Shown here: positions 1 to 9,401 of the stretch, piece after piece | How the letters are laid out: every line of letters begins with the position of its first letter | Numbering within the stretch: the first letter of the stretch is position 1 | Assembly: GCF_003001995.1 (NCBI RefSeq) | Contig: NZ_PVNB01000020.1 | Location: 1 to 64,000 of the forward strand | Direction of reading: 5' to 3' | From: Orenia metallireducens | Lineage (GTDB): Bacteria; Bacillota; Halanaerobiia; Halobacteroidales; Halobacteroidaceae | Length of the DNA stretch: 64,000 nt | Position numbers and translations under genes: made by a program | Notes under the pieces: model-generated | The model's database searches: none | What the model saw: the letters and a program-made list of their open reading frames with translations, nothing else | Told to the model about the DNA's origin: nothing

Positions 1-95
1 TCACACCTGTTCTCATTTCGAACACAGCAGTTAAGTCCTCCAGCGCCGATTGTACTGCAGGGGCAGCCTTGTGGGAGAGTAGGTCACTGCCAGAA
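1..95 (+). rRNA. rrf: 5S ribosomal RNA, 3' portion
   Basis: The window opens inside a 5S rRNA. The typical segments CATTTCGAACACAG, AAGTCCTCCAGCGCCGAT and GTGGGAGAGTAGGTCACTGC are visible in the expected order. The 5' end lies before base 1. A strong terminator follows directly, so this is the distal end of an rRNA operon. The 3' boundary is approximate. Confidence 0.93.
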
Positions 96-100
96 AACTT

Positions 101-136
101 AAAAAAACTTCTAGACTATAGTCTAGAAGTTTTTTT
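101..136 (+). terminator. rRNA operon terminator
   Basis: A perfect inverted repeat with 16-base arms around a TATA loop ends in a run of seven T. It lies directly behind the 5S rRNA. The A-run on its left would also let it work for reverse-strand transcription. Confidence 0.9.
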
Positions 137-289
137 ATTTCAAGGAAATAAATTATACTAATAAAAAAAGGATTTATTATCATTGATATCTAAATTTGAT
201 ATAGTCAATTAAATTACTTATTAATTTTTAACTTCTAATTTGGTTAAATTAATAACTATATTACAGTAATATCAACTAGGAGGATGTAT

Positions 290-1237
290 ATGGAGATTAA
301 TGTGAAAAAGGTTCTATTGGTTATGGCTATTATATTTATGATTTCTTTATTATTTTTAGCAAGTGGTTTTTATATATTAGTTAAGAGTTTTGTTGATTCA
401 GAAAATAAAGCTAAAGATAGTTTAGCAGTAATAAATATAAGTGGGGCTATTGTAGGAGGAGAGGGTGGAGGAGCTTTTGGTAGTATGGAAGCTACTTCTG
501 ATCAGATAATGGCTCATATTAATGAAGCTAAAGACGATGAATCAGTTAAAGGAATTTTATTGAGAGTGAACAGCCCTGGTGGTAGTTCAGCTGCTTCTGA
601 TGCAATCTATCGAGAATTAAAAAAATTTAGAGAAACTGGTAAACCTATAGTTGTATCTATGGGGGATGCAGCTGCTTCAGGTGGTTATTATGTATCTATG
701 GCAGCAAATAAGATTTATGCCAATCCTTCTACTATTACGGGTAGTATTGGTGTTATAATGCAATTTGCTAATCTGAAAGAATTATATAATAAAATTGGTA
801 TAGACTATATTACTATTAAAAGTAGAAAGTATAAGGATTTAGGTAATCCTGATAGGGAGATGACTGCTGAGGAGAAAGAAATTTTACAAACAATGGTTAA
901 AGGAGTATACCAACAATTTGTTGATGCTGTCATGGAAGGTAGATCTATGACAGAAGATAGAGTTAAAGAGTTGGCTGATGGTAGAATTTATAGTGGTGAG
1001 CAAGCTAAAGAATTAGGCTTAGTAGATGAATTGGGAACTTTTTATGATGCAGTAGATGAATTAGCTAAAATGGTTGGAATTGAGGGAAAACCTAATTTAA
1101 TTTATTATAATAAATTATCACCTATAGAACTTCTATTAGGGAATTTTAATAAAAGCCTAATCAAAGGCTTAGTAAATAATCTATCTATACAGACAGATAA
1201 CATAAAGGATAAAGATCTCGGATTCTATTATTACTGA
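290..1237 (+). CDS. sppA: Signal peptide peptidase SppA (S49 family)
   Basis: Membrane-bound serine protease that degrades leftover signal peptides. An N-terminal membrane segment spans about residues 9-32. The S49 core follows, with the SPGGS motif near 95 and the nucleophile serine in AAASGGYY near residue 130. The general-base lysine is in SRKYKDLGNP near 182. At 315 residues it matches the short Gram-positive-type SppA with one protease domain. I chose ATG 290 because an AGGAGG at 278-283 sits six bases before it. The in-frame ATG at 284 would touch that Shine-Dalgarno site. It is a single gene between the rRNA terminator and the serine operon. Confidence 0.93.
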   Translation: MEINVKKVLLVMAIIFMISLLFLASGFYILVKSFVDSENKAKDSLAVINISGAIVGGEGGGAFGSMEATSDQIMAHINEAKDDESVKGILLRVNSPGGSSAASDAIYRELKKFRETGKPIVVSMGDAAASGGYYVSMAANKIYANPSTITGSIGVIMQFANLKELYNKIGIDYITIKSRKYKDLGNPDREMTAEEKEILQTMVKGVYQQFVDAVMEGRSMTEDRVKELADGRIYSGEQAKELGLVDELGTFYDAVDELAKMVGIEGKPNLIYYNKLSPIELLLGNFNKSLIKGLVNNLSIQTDNIKDKDLGFYYY

Positions 1238-1274
1238 TAGCTAAGATAAGAGAATTTAAATTTAATTTAAAGGG

Positions 1275-1303
1275 TTGCATTTTACTTTCTCTTATTATAT
1301 AAT
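1275..1303 (+). promoter_or_regulatory. Promoter of the serine T-box operon
   Basis: TTGCAT and TATAAT are separated by 17 bases, a good sigma-A promoter. It would start the leader that carries the serine T-box about 100 bases downstream. Confidence 0.7.
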
Positions 1304-1374
1304 ATTCCATAAATAAAGAGAGAATTAAACACATATATTAAACATGATGAATAGGAATAGTAAATTTCATCTTT

Positions 1375-1595
1375 ATTTGGAGAGAGTCAGCGGTTGCTGA
1401 GAGCTGATATAAAGAGGAATTGAATCCACCTAGGAGTGGTTAGTGAATACAAGCTAAACCGGTTATGACGCCGTTATCTGTCATTAGAGAGGGTCAATAC
1501 TTGACCAATTAGGGTGGCAACGCGGGTAATTATTAATCTCCCGTCCCTAACAAATCCAATTATTACTGGGTCTGTTTGGGATGGGAGATTTTTAT
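1375..1595 (+). promoter_or_regulatory. T-box riboswitch, serine (UCC specifier)
   Basis: This is a tRNA-sensing leader. The T-box sequence AGGGTGGCAACGCGGG lies at 1511-1526. A terminator hairpin at 1536-1589 (ATCTCCCGTCCC paired with GGGATGGGAGAT) ends in T5. The GGTTG loop of stem I is near 1392. The specifier appears to be TCC at 1425-1427 in the context GAA-TCC-ACC. The metG leader in this window has ATG in the equivalent place (GAAG-ATG-GTC), which supports the reading. UCC would be read by tRNA-Ser(GGA), encoded here at 12988-13079. Uncharged tRNA-Ser should open the downstream serine genes. Confidence 0.9.
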
Positions 1596-1670
1596 TTATA
1601 TAATTAATTATATAATACCTGTTAGTATTCTTTAATAAATTTATGAGTATTGAGAAGGGAGATAGATATT

Positions 1671-2834
1671 ATGAAAGAGAAAAGAACTTTAATGTTGCCT
1701 GGTCCAACTCCAATTCCTGAAAGGGCAAGGTTGGCTGGTGCTACAGAGATGATTGGCCATCGTGAAGTAGAGTGTGAAGAGTTATTAAAAGAAGTAGTTG
1801 ATGGTTTAAAGTATGTTTTTCAGACTGAAAATGATGTATTAGTTTTGACCTGTTCTGGTACTGGGGGCTTAGAAGGCTCTATTACTAATACTTTGTCTAG
1901 AGGGGATAAGGTATTATCCCTATGTACAGGCGCTTTTGGTGAAAGGTATGCTACTATTGCTGAAAAATATGGTTTAGAAGTAGAACGATTAGATGTATCT
2001 TGGGGAGAGGCTGTAGATCCTAAAAGAGTAGAAGAGAAACTAGAGAGCTATAAAGAAGGTGAAATTAAAGCAATCTTAATGACTCATAATGAAACTTCAA
2101 CTGGAGTCATTAATCATCCAGAACCTATAGGTAAGCTAGCTAGAAAGTATAATTGCTTATTATTGATTGATGCTGTTAGTTCTTTAGCAGGAATTGAGTT
2201 AAAGACCGATAAATGGGGTGCTGATGTAGTAGTTACATCTTCACAAAAAGCTTTAATGACTCCTCCAGGACTATGTTTAGTAAGTGTTAGTCATAGAGCA
2301 TTAAAAGCCTATGAGACATCTGATTTACCTAAATTCTATTTGGACTTCAAGCGTGCTAAGGATCGATATGATGCTAAGAATCAAACACCAGCTACACCAG
2401 CAATTTCTGTTCTTTATGTATTAAGAGAAGTATTAAGAGATATTAAAGAAGAAGGATTAGAGAATGTATTCAAGCGACATGAAATAGTTACTAAAGCCAT
2501 AAGATTATCCATGAAGGCTATTGGTTTAGAACTACTAGTTGATGATGAAGTTGCTTCTAAAACAGTAACTGCTGTTAGATTACCAGAAGGTATAAGTTAT
2601 AGTGTATTAAGAAGTAATTTGAAAGATAAATATAATGTTTATATTACTGGTAGTAAAGGACAGCTACAAGGAAAGGTCTTTAGGATTGGGCATCTTGGTA
2701 ATGTTAGTAGAATGGATATATTATCTACTATATCAGCTTTAGAATTTGTCTTATTAGATTTAGGATTTGAGTTGGAGTTAGGAGCAGGCTTAGCTGCTGC
2801 CCAAAAAGTATTTTATGAGGAGGAGAGAAGTTAA
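1671..2834 (+). CDS. Class V PLP aminotransferase, probable phosphoserine aminotransferase role
   Basis: Fold-type I, class V aminotransferase of the serine-pyruvate/alanine-glyoxylate branch (387 residues). It opens with LMLPGPTPIP. The PLP lysine is in VVVTSSQKALMTPPG, about residue 193, and LLIDAVSSLAG holds the PLP-contacting aspartate. By sequence alone it could be a serine-glyoxylate or alanine-glyoxylate enzyme. The serine T-box upstream and the serA overlap (one base) argue that it performs the 3-phosphohydroxypyruvate to phosphoserine step in place of a classical SerC. ATG 1671 has an AGAAGGGAG ribosome site. The upstream TTG at 1650 precedes that site and was rejected. Confidence 0.88.
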   Translation: MKEKRTLMLPGPTPIPERARLAGATEMIGHREVECEELLKEVVDGLKYVFQTENDVLVLTCSGTGGLEGSITNTLSRGDKVLSLCTGAFGERYATIAEKYGLEVERLDVSWGEAVDPKRVEEKLESYKEGEIKAILMTHNETSTGVINHPEPIGKLARKYNCLLLIDAVSSLAGIELKTDKWGADVVVTSSQKALMTPPGLCLVSVSHRALKAYETSDLPKFYLDFKRAKDRYDAKNQTPATPAISVLYVLREVLRDIKEEGLENVFKRHEIVTKAIRLSMKAIGLELLVDDEVASKTVTAVRLPEGISYSVLRSNLKDKYNVYITGSKGQLQGKVFRIGHLGNVSRMDILSTISALEFVLLDLGFELELGAGLAAAQKVFYEEERS

Positions 2835-4417
2835 TGAAGGTATTAGTTAGCGATGTTATTTCACAAAAAGGTATTGATGTTTTAGAGGAGAATGGTGCTG
2901 AAGTTACTTATAATACTCAATTATCTTATGAAGAATTATTAGAAGAAATAGGTAAATATGATGGAATTATTTTAAGAAGTATGACTCCATTAAATGAAGA
3001 AGTCTTAAGTCATGCTAAAAATTTAAAAGTAATTGCTAGAGCAGGTTCTGGTTATGATAATATTGATGTTGATGCTGCTTCAAAATTGGGAATAATAGTC
3101 TTAAATACTCCAGGACAGAATTCAATCTCTGCTGCTGAGCAGACAATGGCTTTGATGTTAGCTATTTCTAGAAATACAGCTCAGGCAAATCAATCCTTAC
3201 ATCAAGGTGTTTGGGATAGGAAGAAGTATATGGGTGTTGAATTATATGAAAAGACTTTAGGGATCATCGGATTAGGAAGAATTGGTGGTTTAGTATCTCA
3301 AAGAGCTAAAGCTTTTGATATGAATATAATTGCTAGTGACCCTTATATCCCAGCATCACGAGGTGAAAAATTAGGAGTAGAATTGGTGGAACTAGATGAA
3401 CTTTTAGAAAGATCTGATTATATTACTTTACATACTCCATTAACTGAAGAGACTCATCATATTTTGAGCACAGAAGAATTTGCTAAAATGAAGGATGGAG
3501 TTAGAGTAGTAAATGTAGCTAGAGGAAAGAATGTTGACCATAAAGCTTTATATGAAGCTATTAAAAATGGTAAAGTAGCAGCAGCAGGTATAGATGTACA
3601 TGAAGAAGAGCCACTTGCAGAGGATTATCTTTTATTACAATTAGAAGAGAACGTAATTGTAGCTCCTCATTTAGGTGGGACCACAGTTGAAGCTATGGAT
3701 AATGTTTCTATTGATGCTGCTCGTCAGATGTTGATGGTGTTTGAAAAAGGTTTTGCAAAAACTCCATTAAATATACCTACGTTAGAGCCAGAGGAAATGA
3801 ATCAAATTAGACCATATTTCAATCTAGCAGAAAAACTTGGGAATTTCTATGCTGGTCTAACTGATAATAGAATTGAAGAAGTTGAAGTTATTTATACAGG
3901 TGAAATTACTAATTATGATTTACAACCAGTGACTACTACACTATTAAAGGGTCTATTAAATCCTATTTTAGATGACAATGTTAATTTGGTAAATGCTAGA
4001 TTACTTGCCGAAGAAAGAGGAATTAAGGTTAGTGAAATTAAAAATGATGATACTAATGTTTATTCTAGTTTAATTACTTTGAAAGTTAAAAACAGTCAAG
4101 GTGTAAGACAGTTATCTGGAACTGTATTCAATAAAAGTGAGCTAAGAGTTGTAGAAATAGATGGTTATGAAATTGATATCGTACCAAAAGGTATCTTATT
4201 AGTAACTAGTCATACTGATCAACCAGGTGTAGTTGGTAAAGTAGGAAGTTTATTAGGTGATAATGGAGTTAATATAGCTAGTTTGAAACTTGGCCGTAAT
4301 AAAATCGGTGGTAAAGCAATAATGGTCTTAAATATTGATCAAGAGATAGATAATGACTTAAAAGAAGAGTTATTAGAGATAGATGGTATGGCAGATGTGA
4401 ATGTATTAACTTTATAA
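2834..4417 (+). CDS. serA: D-3-phosphoglycerate dehydrogenase
   Basis: First committed enzyme of serine synthesis, oxidising 3-phosphoglycerate with NAD. The Rossmann motif GIIGLGRIGG lies near residues 143-152. The catalytic set (ARG near 232, the HEEEP glutamate and the APHLGG histidine) is in place. An intervening ASB-like domain and a C-terminal ACT domain (from about 455, LVTSHTDQPGVVGKVGSLL) make the long 527-residue form. ACT domains in this family bind serine for feedback inhibition. Its ATG shares one base with the stop codon of the aminotransferase, so translation is probably coupled. Confidence 0.97.
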   Translation: MKVLVSDVISQKGIDVLEENGAEVTYNTQLSYEELLEEIGKYDGIILRSMTPLNEEVLSHAKNLKVIARAGSGYDNIDVDAASKLGIIVLNTPGQNSISAAEQTMALMLAISRNTAQANQSLHQGVWDRKKYMGVELYEKTLGIIGLGRIGGLVSQRAKAFDMNIIASDPYIPASRGEKLGVELVELDELLERSDYITLHTPLTEETHHILSTEEFAKMKDGVRVVNVARGKNVDHKALYEAIKNGKVAAAGIDVHEEEPLAEDYLLLQLEENVIVAPHLGGTTVEAMDNVSIDAARQMLMVFEKGFAKTPLNIPTLEPEEMNQIRPYFNLAEKLGNFYAGLTDNRIEEVEVIYTGEITNYDLQPVTTTLLKGLLNPILDDNVNLVNARLLAEERGIKVSEIKNDDTNVYSSLITLKVKNSQGVRQLSGTVFNKSELRVVEIDGYEIDIVPKGILLVTSHTDQPGVVGKVGSLLGDNGVNIASLKLGRNKIGGKAIMVLNIDQEIDNDLKEELLEIDGMADVNVLTL

Positions 4418-4447
4418 TTAGTTTTAAGATAGAAGAGGAGGATAAAG

Positions 4448-5728
4448 ATGTTAGATTTAGGGTTTGTTAGAGAGAATATAGATTTAGTGAAGGATTCTTT
4501 AAATAAACGAGCAACTGAAGCCCCAATTGATGAATTTGCCGATATAGATATAAAAAGAAGAGAGCTGATTCAGGAAGTAGAGAGTTTAAAGCAGATTCGT
4601 AATGAAGAATCTTCTAAGATTGGTCTATTAAAGAGGGATGGTAAAGAGGAAGAAGCCCAGAAAGTTATTCGAAAGATGGGCGAAGTAGCGGATAAAATCA
4701 AGGATTTAGATGAGAAGCTCAAAGAGTACAATCAAAGGTTAGAAGATATAATGCTACGAATTCCTAATATCCCTAATCAGGACGTACCAGTAGGCAAAGA
4801 TGAAGAGGATAATGTCTGTGTTAGAACCTGGGGTGAGCCAACAGAATTTGATTTTGAAGCTAAAGCTCATTGGGATTTAGGAGTAGATTTAGATATATTA
4901 GATTTTGAGCGTGGTGCTAAAGTAACAGGTTCTAGATTTACCTTTTTGAAGAATTTAGGAGCAAGATTAGAAAGAGCCTTAATCAGTTTTATGCTCGATA
5001 TCCATACTGGAGAACATGGCTATCAAGAAATATTTCCTCCTTTTATCGTTAATAGTGAGAGTATGACTGGGACAGGACAGCTTCCTAAGTTTGAAGAGGA
5101 TGCTTTTAAATTATCAGGGACTGATTATTACTTAGTACCAACTGCTGAAGTACCAGTAACTAATATGTATCGTGATGAAATCTTAGCTGCTGATGATTTA
5201 CCAATATATCATACAGCTTATAGTGCATGCTTTAGATCTGAGGCTGGTTCTCATGGTCGTGATACTAGAGGTATTATTCGTCAGCACCAATTCAATAAAG
5301 TTGAAATGGTTAAGTTTGTTAAGCCAGAAGACTCTTATGATGAGTTAGAGAAGTTAGTGCAAAATGCAGAGACTATTTTACAGAGGTTAGAGCTTCCATA
5401 TCGTGTGGTTACTTTATGTACAGGGGATTTGACCTTCTCTTCTGCAAAAACTTATGATATTGAGGTTTGGTTACCAAGTTATGACACTTATCGTGAAATC
5501 TCCTCTTGTAGTAATTTTGAAGATTATCAGGCAAGAAGAGCTGGAATTAAGTATCGTCCAGAACCTAATGCTAGTACAGAATATATTCATACATTAAATG
5601 GTTCAGGACTGGCTATTGGAAGGACTGTAGCCGCTATTTTAGAAAATTATCAGAATGAGGATGGTAGTGTAACTATTCCTAAAGCTTTAAGAGGGTATAT
5701 GGGTGGAGTTGAAAAGATTAATATCTAA
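4448..5728 (+). CDS. serS: Seryl-tRNA synthetase
   Basis: Class II synthetase of the usual length (426 residues). The N-terminal tRNA-binding coiled coil covers about residues 25-110. Motif 2 ([16 protein letters not shown]) is near 260 and motif 3 ([14 protein letters not shown]) is near 390. It is the last gene of the serine T-box operon, 30 bases after serA with an AGAGGAGG ribosome site, and a strong terminator follows. Two serine tRNA genes, its own substrates, stand immediately downstream under a separate promoter. Confidence 0.98.
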   Translation: MLDLGFVRENIDLVKDSLNKRATEAPIDEFADIDIKRRELIQEVESLKQIRNEESSKIGLLKRDGKEEEAQKVIRKMGEVADKIKDLDEKLKEYNQRLEDIMLRIPNIPNQDVPVGKDEEDNVCVRTWGEPTEFDFEAKAHWDLGVDLDILDFERGAKVTGSRFTFLKNLGARLERALISFMLDIHTGEHGYQEIFPPFIVNSESMTGTGQLPKFEEDAFKLSGTDYYLVPTAEVPVTNMYRDEILAADDLPIYHTAYSACFRSEAGSHGRDTRGIIRQHQFNKVEMVKFVKPEDSYDELEKLVQNAETILQRLELPYRVVTLCTGDLTFSSAKTYDIEVWLPSYDTYREISSCSNFEDYQARRAGIKYRPEPNASTEYIHTLNGSGLAIGRTVAAILENYQNEDGSVTIPKALRGYMGGVEKINI

Positions 5729-5734
5729 TATTTT

Positions 5735-5772
5735 AAATGGGTCTAAAAATTTTTAGACCCATTTAATTTTTT
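5735..5772 (+). terminator. Terminator after serS
   Basis: A perfect 15+15 base inverted repeat (AAATGGGTCTAAAAA arm) at 5735-5764 is followed by a T-rich tail. It separates the serine operon from the tRNA promoter at 5784. Confidence 0.9.
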
Positions 5773-5783
5773 ATTATTTTTTC

Positions 5784-5812
5784 TTGACAATCCTTTTAAA
5801 ATAACTTATAAT
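5784..5812 (+). promoter_or_regulatory. Consensus sigma-A promoter for the first tRNA-Ser pair
   Basis: TTGACA and TATAAT are separated by exactly 17 bases, with no mismatch to consensus. It lies 22 bases before the tRNA gene. Confidence 0.88.
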
Positions 5813-5834
5813 AAATCTTGTGTTAAGTAAATAC

Positions 5835-5926
<92 letters not shown>

Positions 5927-6020
5927 TTTATATTATTCTCAACATTAACCAGTTGATAATCTGAAGAAATTATTATAGAATTTATAAGTGTTATCAGTTT
6001 AATATTAGTAAAATCAGCAT

Positions 6021-6114
6021 GGAGAGATACCCAAGTAGGCTGAAGGGGCGGGTTTGCTAAACCTGTAGTAGGGAATTATCTCTAGCGAGGGTTCGAATCC
6101 CTCTCTCTCCGCCA
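6021..6114 (+). tRNA. tRNA-Ser (anticodon GCT), copy 1
   Basis: The acceptor GGAGAGA pairs with TCTCTCC. The anticodon loop TTGCTAA gives GCT. The variable arm is long and CCA is encoded. It is identical over 94 bases to 12211-12304 and is probably co-transcribed with the TGA gene upstream. Confidence 0.97.
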
Positions 6115-6187
6115 TTTTAATATAATAGTTCTCAATACAATCATCCTAAAAAGGATGTTTTTTTATTTATAAAACTAAATAATAGAG

Positions 6188-6216
6188 TTGTCAAAGATTA
6201 TTTTACATGTTAATAT
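6188..6216 (+). promoter_or_regulatory. Promoter of the hydrogenase operon
   Basis: TTGTCA and TAATAT with a 17-base spacer form a plausible sigma-A promoter about 70 bases before the first gene. The Rex-type palindrome at 6251-6268 lies in the transcribed leader downstream of it. Confidence 0.55.
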
Positions 6217-6250
6217 GAATATAGATAAGAGATTTATTTTTTTGCCTATA

Positions 6251-6268
6251 TTGTTAAAAAAATAACAA
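6251..6268 (+). promoter_or_regulatory. Rex operator
   Basis: TTGTTAAAAAAATAACAA is an 18-base site whose TTGTTA and TAACAA half-sites match the known Rex consensus ends exactly. It lies just before the ribosome site of the operon that ends in rex. Rex should leave it when NADH/NAD+ rises, opening hydrogenase expression. Assignment as the rex autoregulatory site is inference from position. Confidence 0.85.
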
Positions 6269-6282
6269 CAGAGGGGTTTTAG

Positions 6283-6531
6283 ATGAAAAAAATTCTAATT
6301 TGTGTTGGAAGTAGCTGTCATCTTAAAGGGGCTTATGAAATTGTAGAAATATTAAAGAAGATAATCAATGAAGAAGAATTGGATACTGAAATAGAATTAG
6401 GGGCTTCCTTTTGCCAAGGTAAGTGTACAGAAGGTGTTATTTTGAAGTTTGATCAAGAGATGATTTCAAATGTATCTCCAGAAAACATAGAAGAACTCTT
6501 TTATAGAGAGTTTAATAAAGGGGTGAGTTGA
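6283..6531 (+). CDS. Small thioredoxin-like [2Fe-2S] protein (NuoE/hydrogenase type)
   Basis: This 82-residue protein has the thioredoxin-like [2Fe-2S] layout. CVGSSCHLKG near the N-terminus supplies two cysteines and SFCQGKCTEG near residue 45 supplies two more. Such proteins carry electrons between NADH-linked flavoproteins and [FeFe] hydrogenases, or accompany sensory hydrogenases. It is the first gene behind the Rex site, and its TGA stop directly abuts the TTG start of the next gene. No NuoF-like partner is in the window, so its redox partner is unknown. Confidence 0.85.
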   Translation: MKKILICVGSSCHLKGAYEIVEILKKIINEEELDTEIELGASFCQGKCTEGVILKFDQEMISNVSPENIEELFYREFNKGVS

Positions 6532-8229
6532 TTGAGTCTTATCACTTTAAGTGAATCAGAGTGTAAAGATTGTTATCGCTGTGTACGGGATTGTTCTGTA
6601 AAAGCAATTAAGATTAATAATGGTCAAGCAGAGGTAGTCAAAGAAAAGTGTATTAATTGTGGTCATTGTATAGAAATATGTCCACAAAATGCTAAAGGTG
6701 TTACTAATCATTTAGAGAAGTTGAAGAGATTATTAAAAGAAGAGAAGGTAATAGCCAGTATAGCTCCATCTTTTCCAGCTGTTTTTGATTGTAGTCCAGG
6801 ACAACTAATAACAGCTTTAAAGAATTTAGGATTTCATGATGTTGAGGAAACGAGTATAGGGGCAGAAGTAATAGCAAGAGAGTATAAAAAATTGTTAGAG
6901 TTAGAGAATAAGCCACTTATATCAGCCTGTTGTCCTGCTGTGGTTAGCTTAGTAGAGAAGCATTATCCTGATTTAATCCCTTATCTGTCTCCTACTATCT
7001 CTCCTATGATAGCCCATGCTAAGTTGATAAAAGAAATATCTAAAGATATAAAAGTAGTCTTTATAGGCCCTTGTATAGCCAAGATTAAAGAGATAGACTG
7101 GGAGAGTTCCAAAGGTGCTGTTGATTTAGCAATTACCTTTGATGAGCTAAAGGGTTTATTCTCTTTGGAAGGTATAGATTATCAAAGTTTAGATGAAGAT
7201 CAATTCAGAAGTGTTTCAGGGAATTGGTCCAAAGCTTTTCCAGTAGAGAATGGTGTTTTAAAAGCTGCCGATATCAGTTTTGGATTGAGTACGGAGATAT
7301 TATCAATCTCAGGATTGGCTGAATGTATGAAGACTTTTGAAGATATCTTAAATGATGATATCAGTCCTAAGTTTATTGAAGCTATGGTCTGTTCTGGAGG
7401 ATGTATAAATGGTCCAGGTATTACATCAGAGCTTAGCATCAATTCTCGAAAAGAGAGGATAATCAGGTATGCTCAAAAAGAAGATACAATAGATAACAAA
7501 TTTGATATGGATAAATTTAAGATAGATACAAGTAGAGAGTATCTTAACTGCAAAATTGAAGAGAAGATTCCTACAGAAAATCAAATCAGGTTGATATTAT
7601 CACAGACTGGAAAATTCAGTGATAAGGATGAGCTGGATTGTGGCGGTTGTGGCTATAATAGCTGTCGTGAAAAAGCTATAGCTATCTATCAAGGATTGGC
7701 TGAATTGAAGATGTGTATTCCTTATATGAAAGGTAAGATGGAATCTCTAGCAGATATAATTGTAGAGTCATCACCAAATGCAATTATTGTGGTAGGTAAA
7801 GATATGACAATTCAGAAGTTTAACCCTAAAGCAGATGAATTATTTAATCGCAATGACGAAATTGCGATAGGTCACAAACTATATAGATATATTGATCCAA
7901 AAGATTATTTAGATGCCTGGTTTAATAAGAAGTCTATTTCACAAAAAAAGGTTGAATATAAACAGTATAACTTGATATGTGAACAGTCGGTATTTCCATT
8001 GATTGATTATGAATTAGTAATTGGTATAATAACTGATGTTACAGAAAGGGAAAATCATAATGAAAGAGTTGCTAAGATGAAAGAGACTACTTTAGAGAAA
8101 GCTAATCAAGTTATCCATAAGCAGATGAAGGTAGCCCAAGAGATTGCAGGATTATTAGGTGAATCTACTTCAGAGACGAAAGCGATTTTATATGAGGTAA
8201 GGCAGCTGATGCAAGAGGAGGAAAGATAA
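6532..8229 (+). CDS. Sensory [FeFe]-hydrogenase-like protein with PAS domain (HsfB type)
   Basis: A 565-residue multidomain protein. Two [4Fe-4S] ferredoxin motifs lie at about residues 10-60. An H-cluster domain follows with SACCPAV near 133, GPCIAKIKEI near 183 and CSGGCINGPG near 288, so all four expected cluster cysteines are present. A CGGCGYNSC four-iron domain is near 366, a PAS domain spans about 405-510, and a coiled-coil tail ends the protein. PAS plus hydrogenase core is the layout of the putative H2/redox-sensing HsfB-type proteins. It starts with TTG, preceded by AAAGGGGTGA. The neighbouring phosphatase is a natural output partner. Sensing is family-based inference. Confidence 0.88.
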   Translation: MSLITLSESECKDCYRCVRDCSVKAIKINNGQAEVVKEKCINCGHCIEICPQNAKGVTNHLEKLKRLLKEEKVIASIAPSFPAVFDCSPGQLITALKNLGFHDVEETSIGAEVIAREYKKLLELENKPLISACCPAVVSLVEKHYPDLIPYLSPTISPMIAHAKLIKEISKDIKVVFIGPCIAKIKEIDWESSKGAVDLAITFDELKGLFSLEGIDYQSLDEDQFRSVSGNWSKAFPVENGVLKAADISFGLSTEILSISGLAECMKTFEDILNDDISPKFIEAMVCSGGCINGPGITSELSINSRKERIIRYAQKEDTIDNKFDMDKFKIDTSREYLNCKIEEKIPTENQIRLILSQTGKFSDKDELDCGGCGYNSCREKAIAIYQGLAELKMCIPYMKGKMESLADIIVESSPNAIIVVGKDMTIQKFNPKADELFNRNDEIAIGHKLYRYIDPKDYLDAWFNKKSISQKKVEYKQYNLICEQSVFPLIDYELVIGIITDVTERENHNERVAKMKETTLEKANQVIHKQMKVAQEIAGLLGESTSETKAILYEVRQLMQEEER

Positions 8230-8231
8230 TT

Positions 8232-9380
8232 ATGTTTGTGGAAACTAGCGTTTCTAGAATTTCCAAGTATAATGAAGAGTTATGTGGAGATAATGTAGAG
8301 ATTGTAGAGACTGAAGATAGTAAGATTATCGTTTTATCCGATGGGCTTGGTAGTGGAGTAAAAGCCAATATATTATCAACTTTAACTACCAAAATTGCTA
8401 GCAGGTTATTAGAGAAGGGGATACCTTTAGAAGAGGTGGTAGATACTATCACCAATACATTGCCAGTCTGTAAAGAGAGGCAGTTAGCTTATTCTACTTT
8501 ATCTATTTTGCAAATATTTAATGATGGTAGGGCTTACTTAGTAGAGATAGATAATCCTGATTCATTCTTTATTGATAGCAAAGGTAATATTTCTAAAATA
8601 GAGACGAAGAAGAGAAGAGTAGGCGATAAGGAGGTAAGAGAGGCACGTTTTCAATTGAAGAATAATGAAATGATAATGCTCATTAGTGATGGGGTTACCC
8701 ATGCTGGGGTAGGGGGATTACTAAATTTTGGTTTGGGTTGGGATGGTATTGCAGAGCATTTTGAGCGGATTATTAGTAAGTATCAAAGTAGTAATAAATT
8801 TGCAGAAGAGTTGATTGAGGTCTGTAATGCTTATTATTGTATGGAGCCTGGTGATGATACAACAACTGTTATTGCATATTTTAGAGAAGAAAGAGAACTA
8901 ACATTATTCAGTGGACCACCTAAAAATATTGATAAAGATAAAGAGGTCGTTGATAAATTAATTTCTAAGTCAGGCAAGAGGGTAATTGCAGGAGGAACTA
9001 GTGCCCAGATAGTTGCTAGAGAGTTGGATGAAGAATTAGAGGTTAGTCTGTTATATCATGATCCAGAAATTCCACCTACTTCCCGATTGGATGGAGTAGA
9101 TCTAGTTACTGAAGGTCTATTGACTTTAAATAAGACGGTAGAAAGACTAAAAAATGTAAGTTGTCAAGAAGACTTACCTAAACAAAGAGATGGGGCAACT
9201 GAATTAGCTAGGCTATTACTAGAAAGTGACAGTATCAATATGTTAATAGGTAAGAAGATTAATCCAGCCCATCAGAGCTTGAGATTACCTGAAAATATGG
9301 CGATTAGAAAGCAGATTATAAAAAGGTTAGTAGACTGTCTAAAAGAGAAAGGAAAGAAGGTAACTATAGAATGGTTTTAA
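8232..9380 (+). CDS. SpoIIE-like PP2C serine phosphatase of the hydrogenase cluster
   Basis: A 382-residue PP2C/SpoIIE-type phosphatase without membrane segments. VLSDGLGSGVKANILS near residue 35 and LISDGVTHAGVGG near 153 carry the metal-binding aspartates, and PGDDTTTVIAYF near 208 closes the phosphatase domain. The roughly 160 residues that follow are not a domain I can name. It starts two bases after the sensor gene and precedes the hydrogenase, so a signalling module of H2/redox sensor plus phosphatase is likely. Its target phosphoprotein is not evident here. Confidence 0.85.
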   Translation: MFVETSVSRISKYNEELCGDNVEIVETEDSKIIVLSDGLGSGVKANILSTLTTKIASRLLEKGIPLEEVVDTITNTLPVCKERQLAYSTLSILQIFNDGRAYLVEIDNPDSFFIDSKGNISKIETKKRRVGDKEVREARFQLKNNEMIMLISDGVTHAGVGGLLNFGLGWDGIAEHFERIISKYQSSNKFAEELIEVCNAYYCMEPGDDTTTVIAYFREERELTLFSGPPKNIDKDKEVVDKLISKSGKRVIAGGTSAQIVARELDEELEVSLLYHDPEIPPTSRLDGVDLVTEGLLTLNKTVERLKNVSCQEDLPKQRDGATELARLLLESDSINMLIGKKINPAHQSLRLPENMAIRKQIIKRLVDCLKEKGKKVTIEWF

Positions 9381-9401
9381 CATCAAAAAGGAGGTATAAG
9401 A

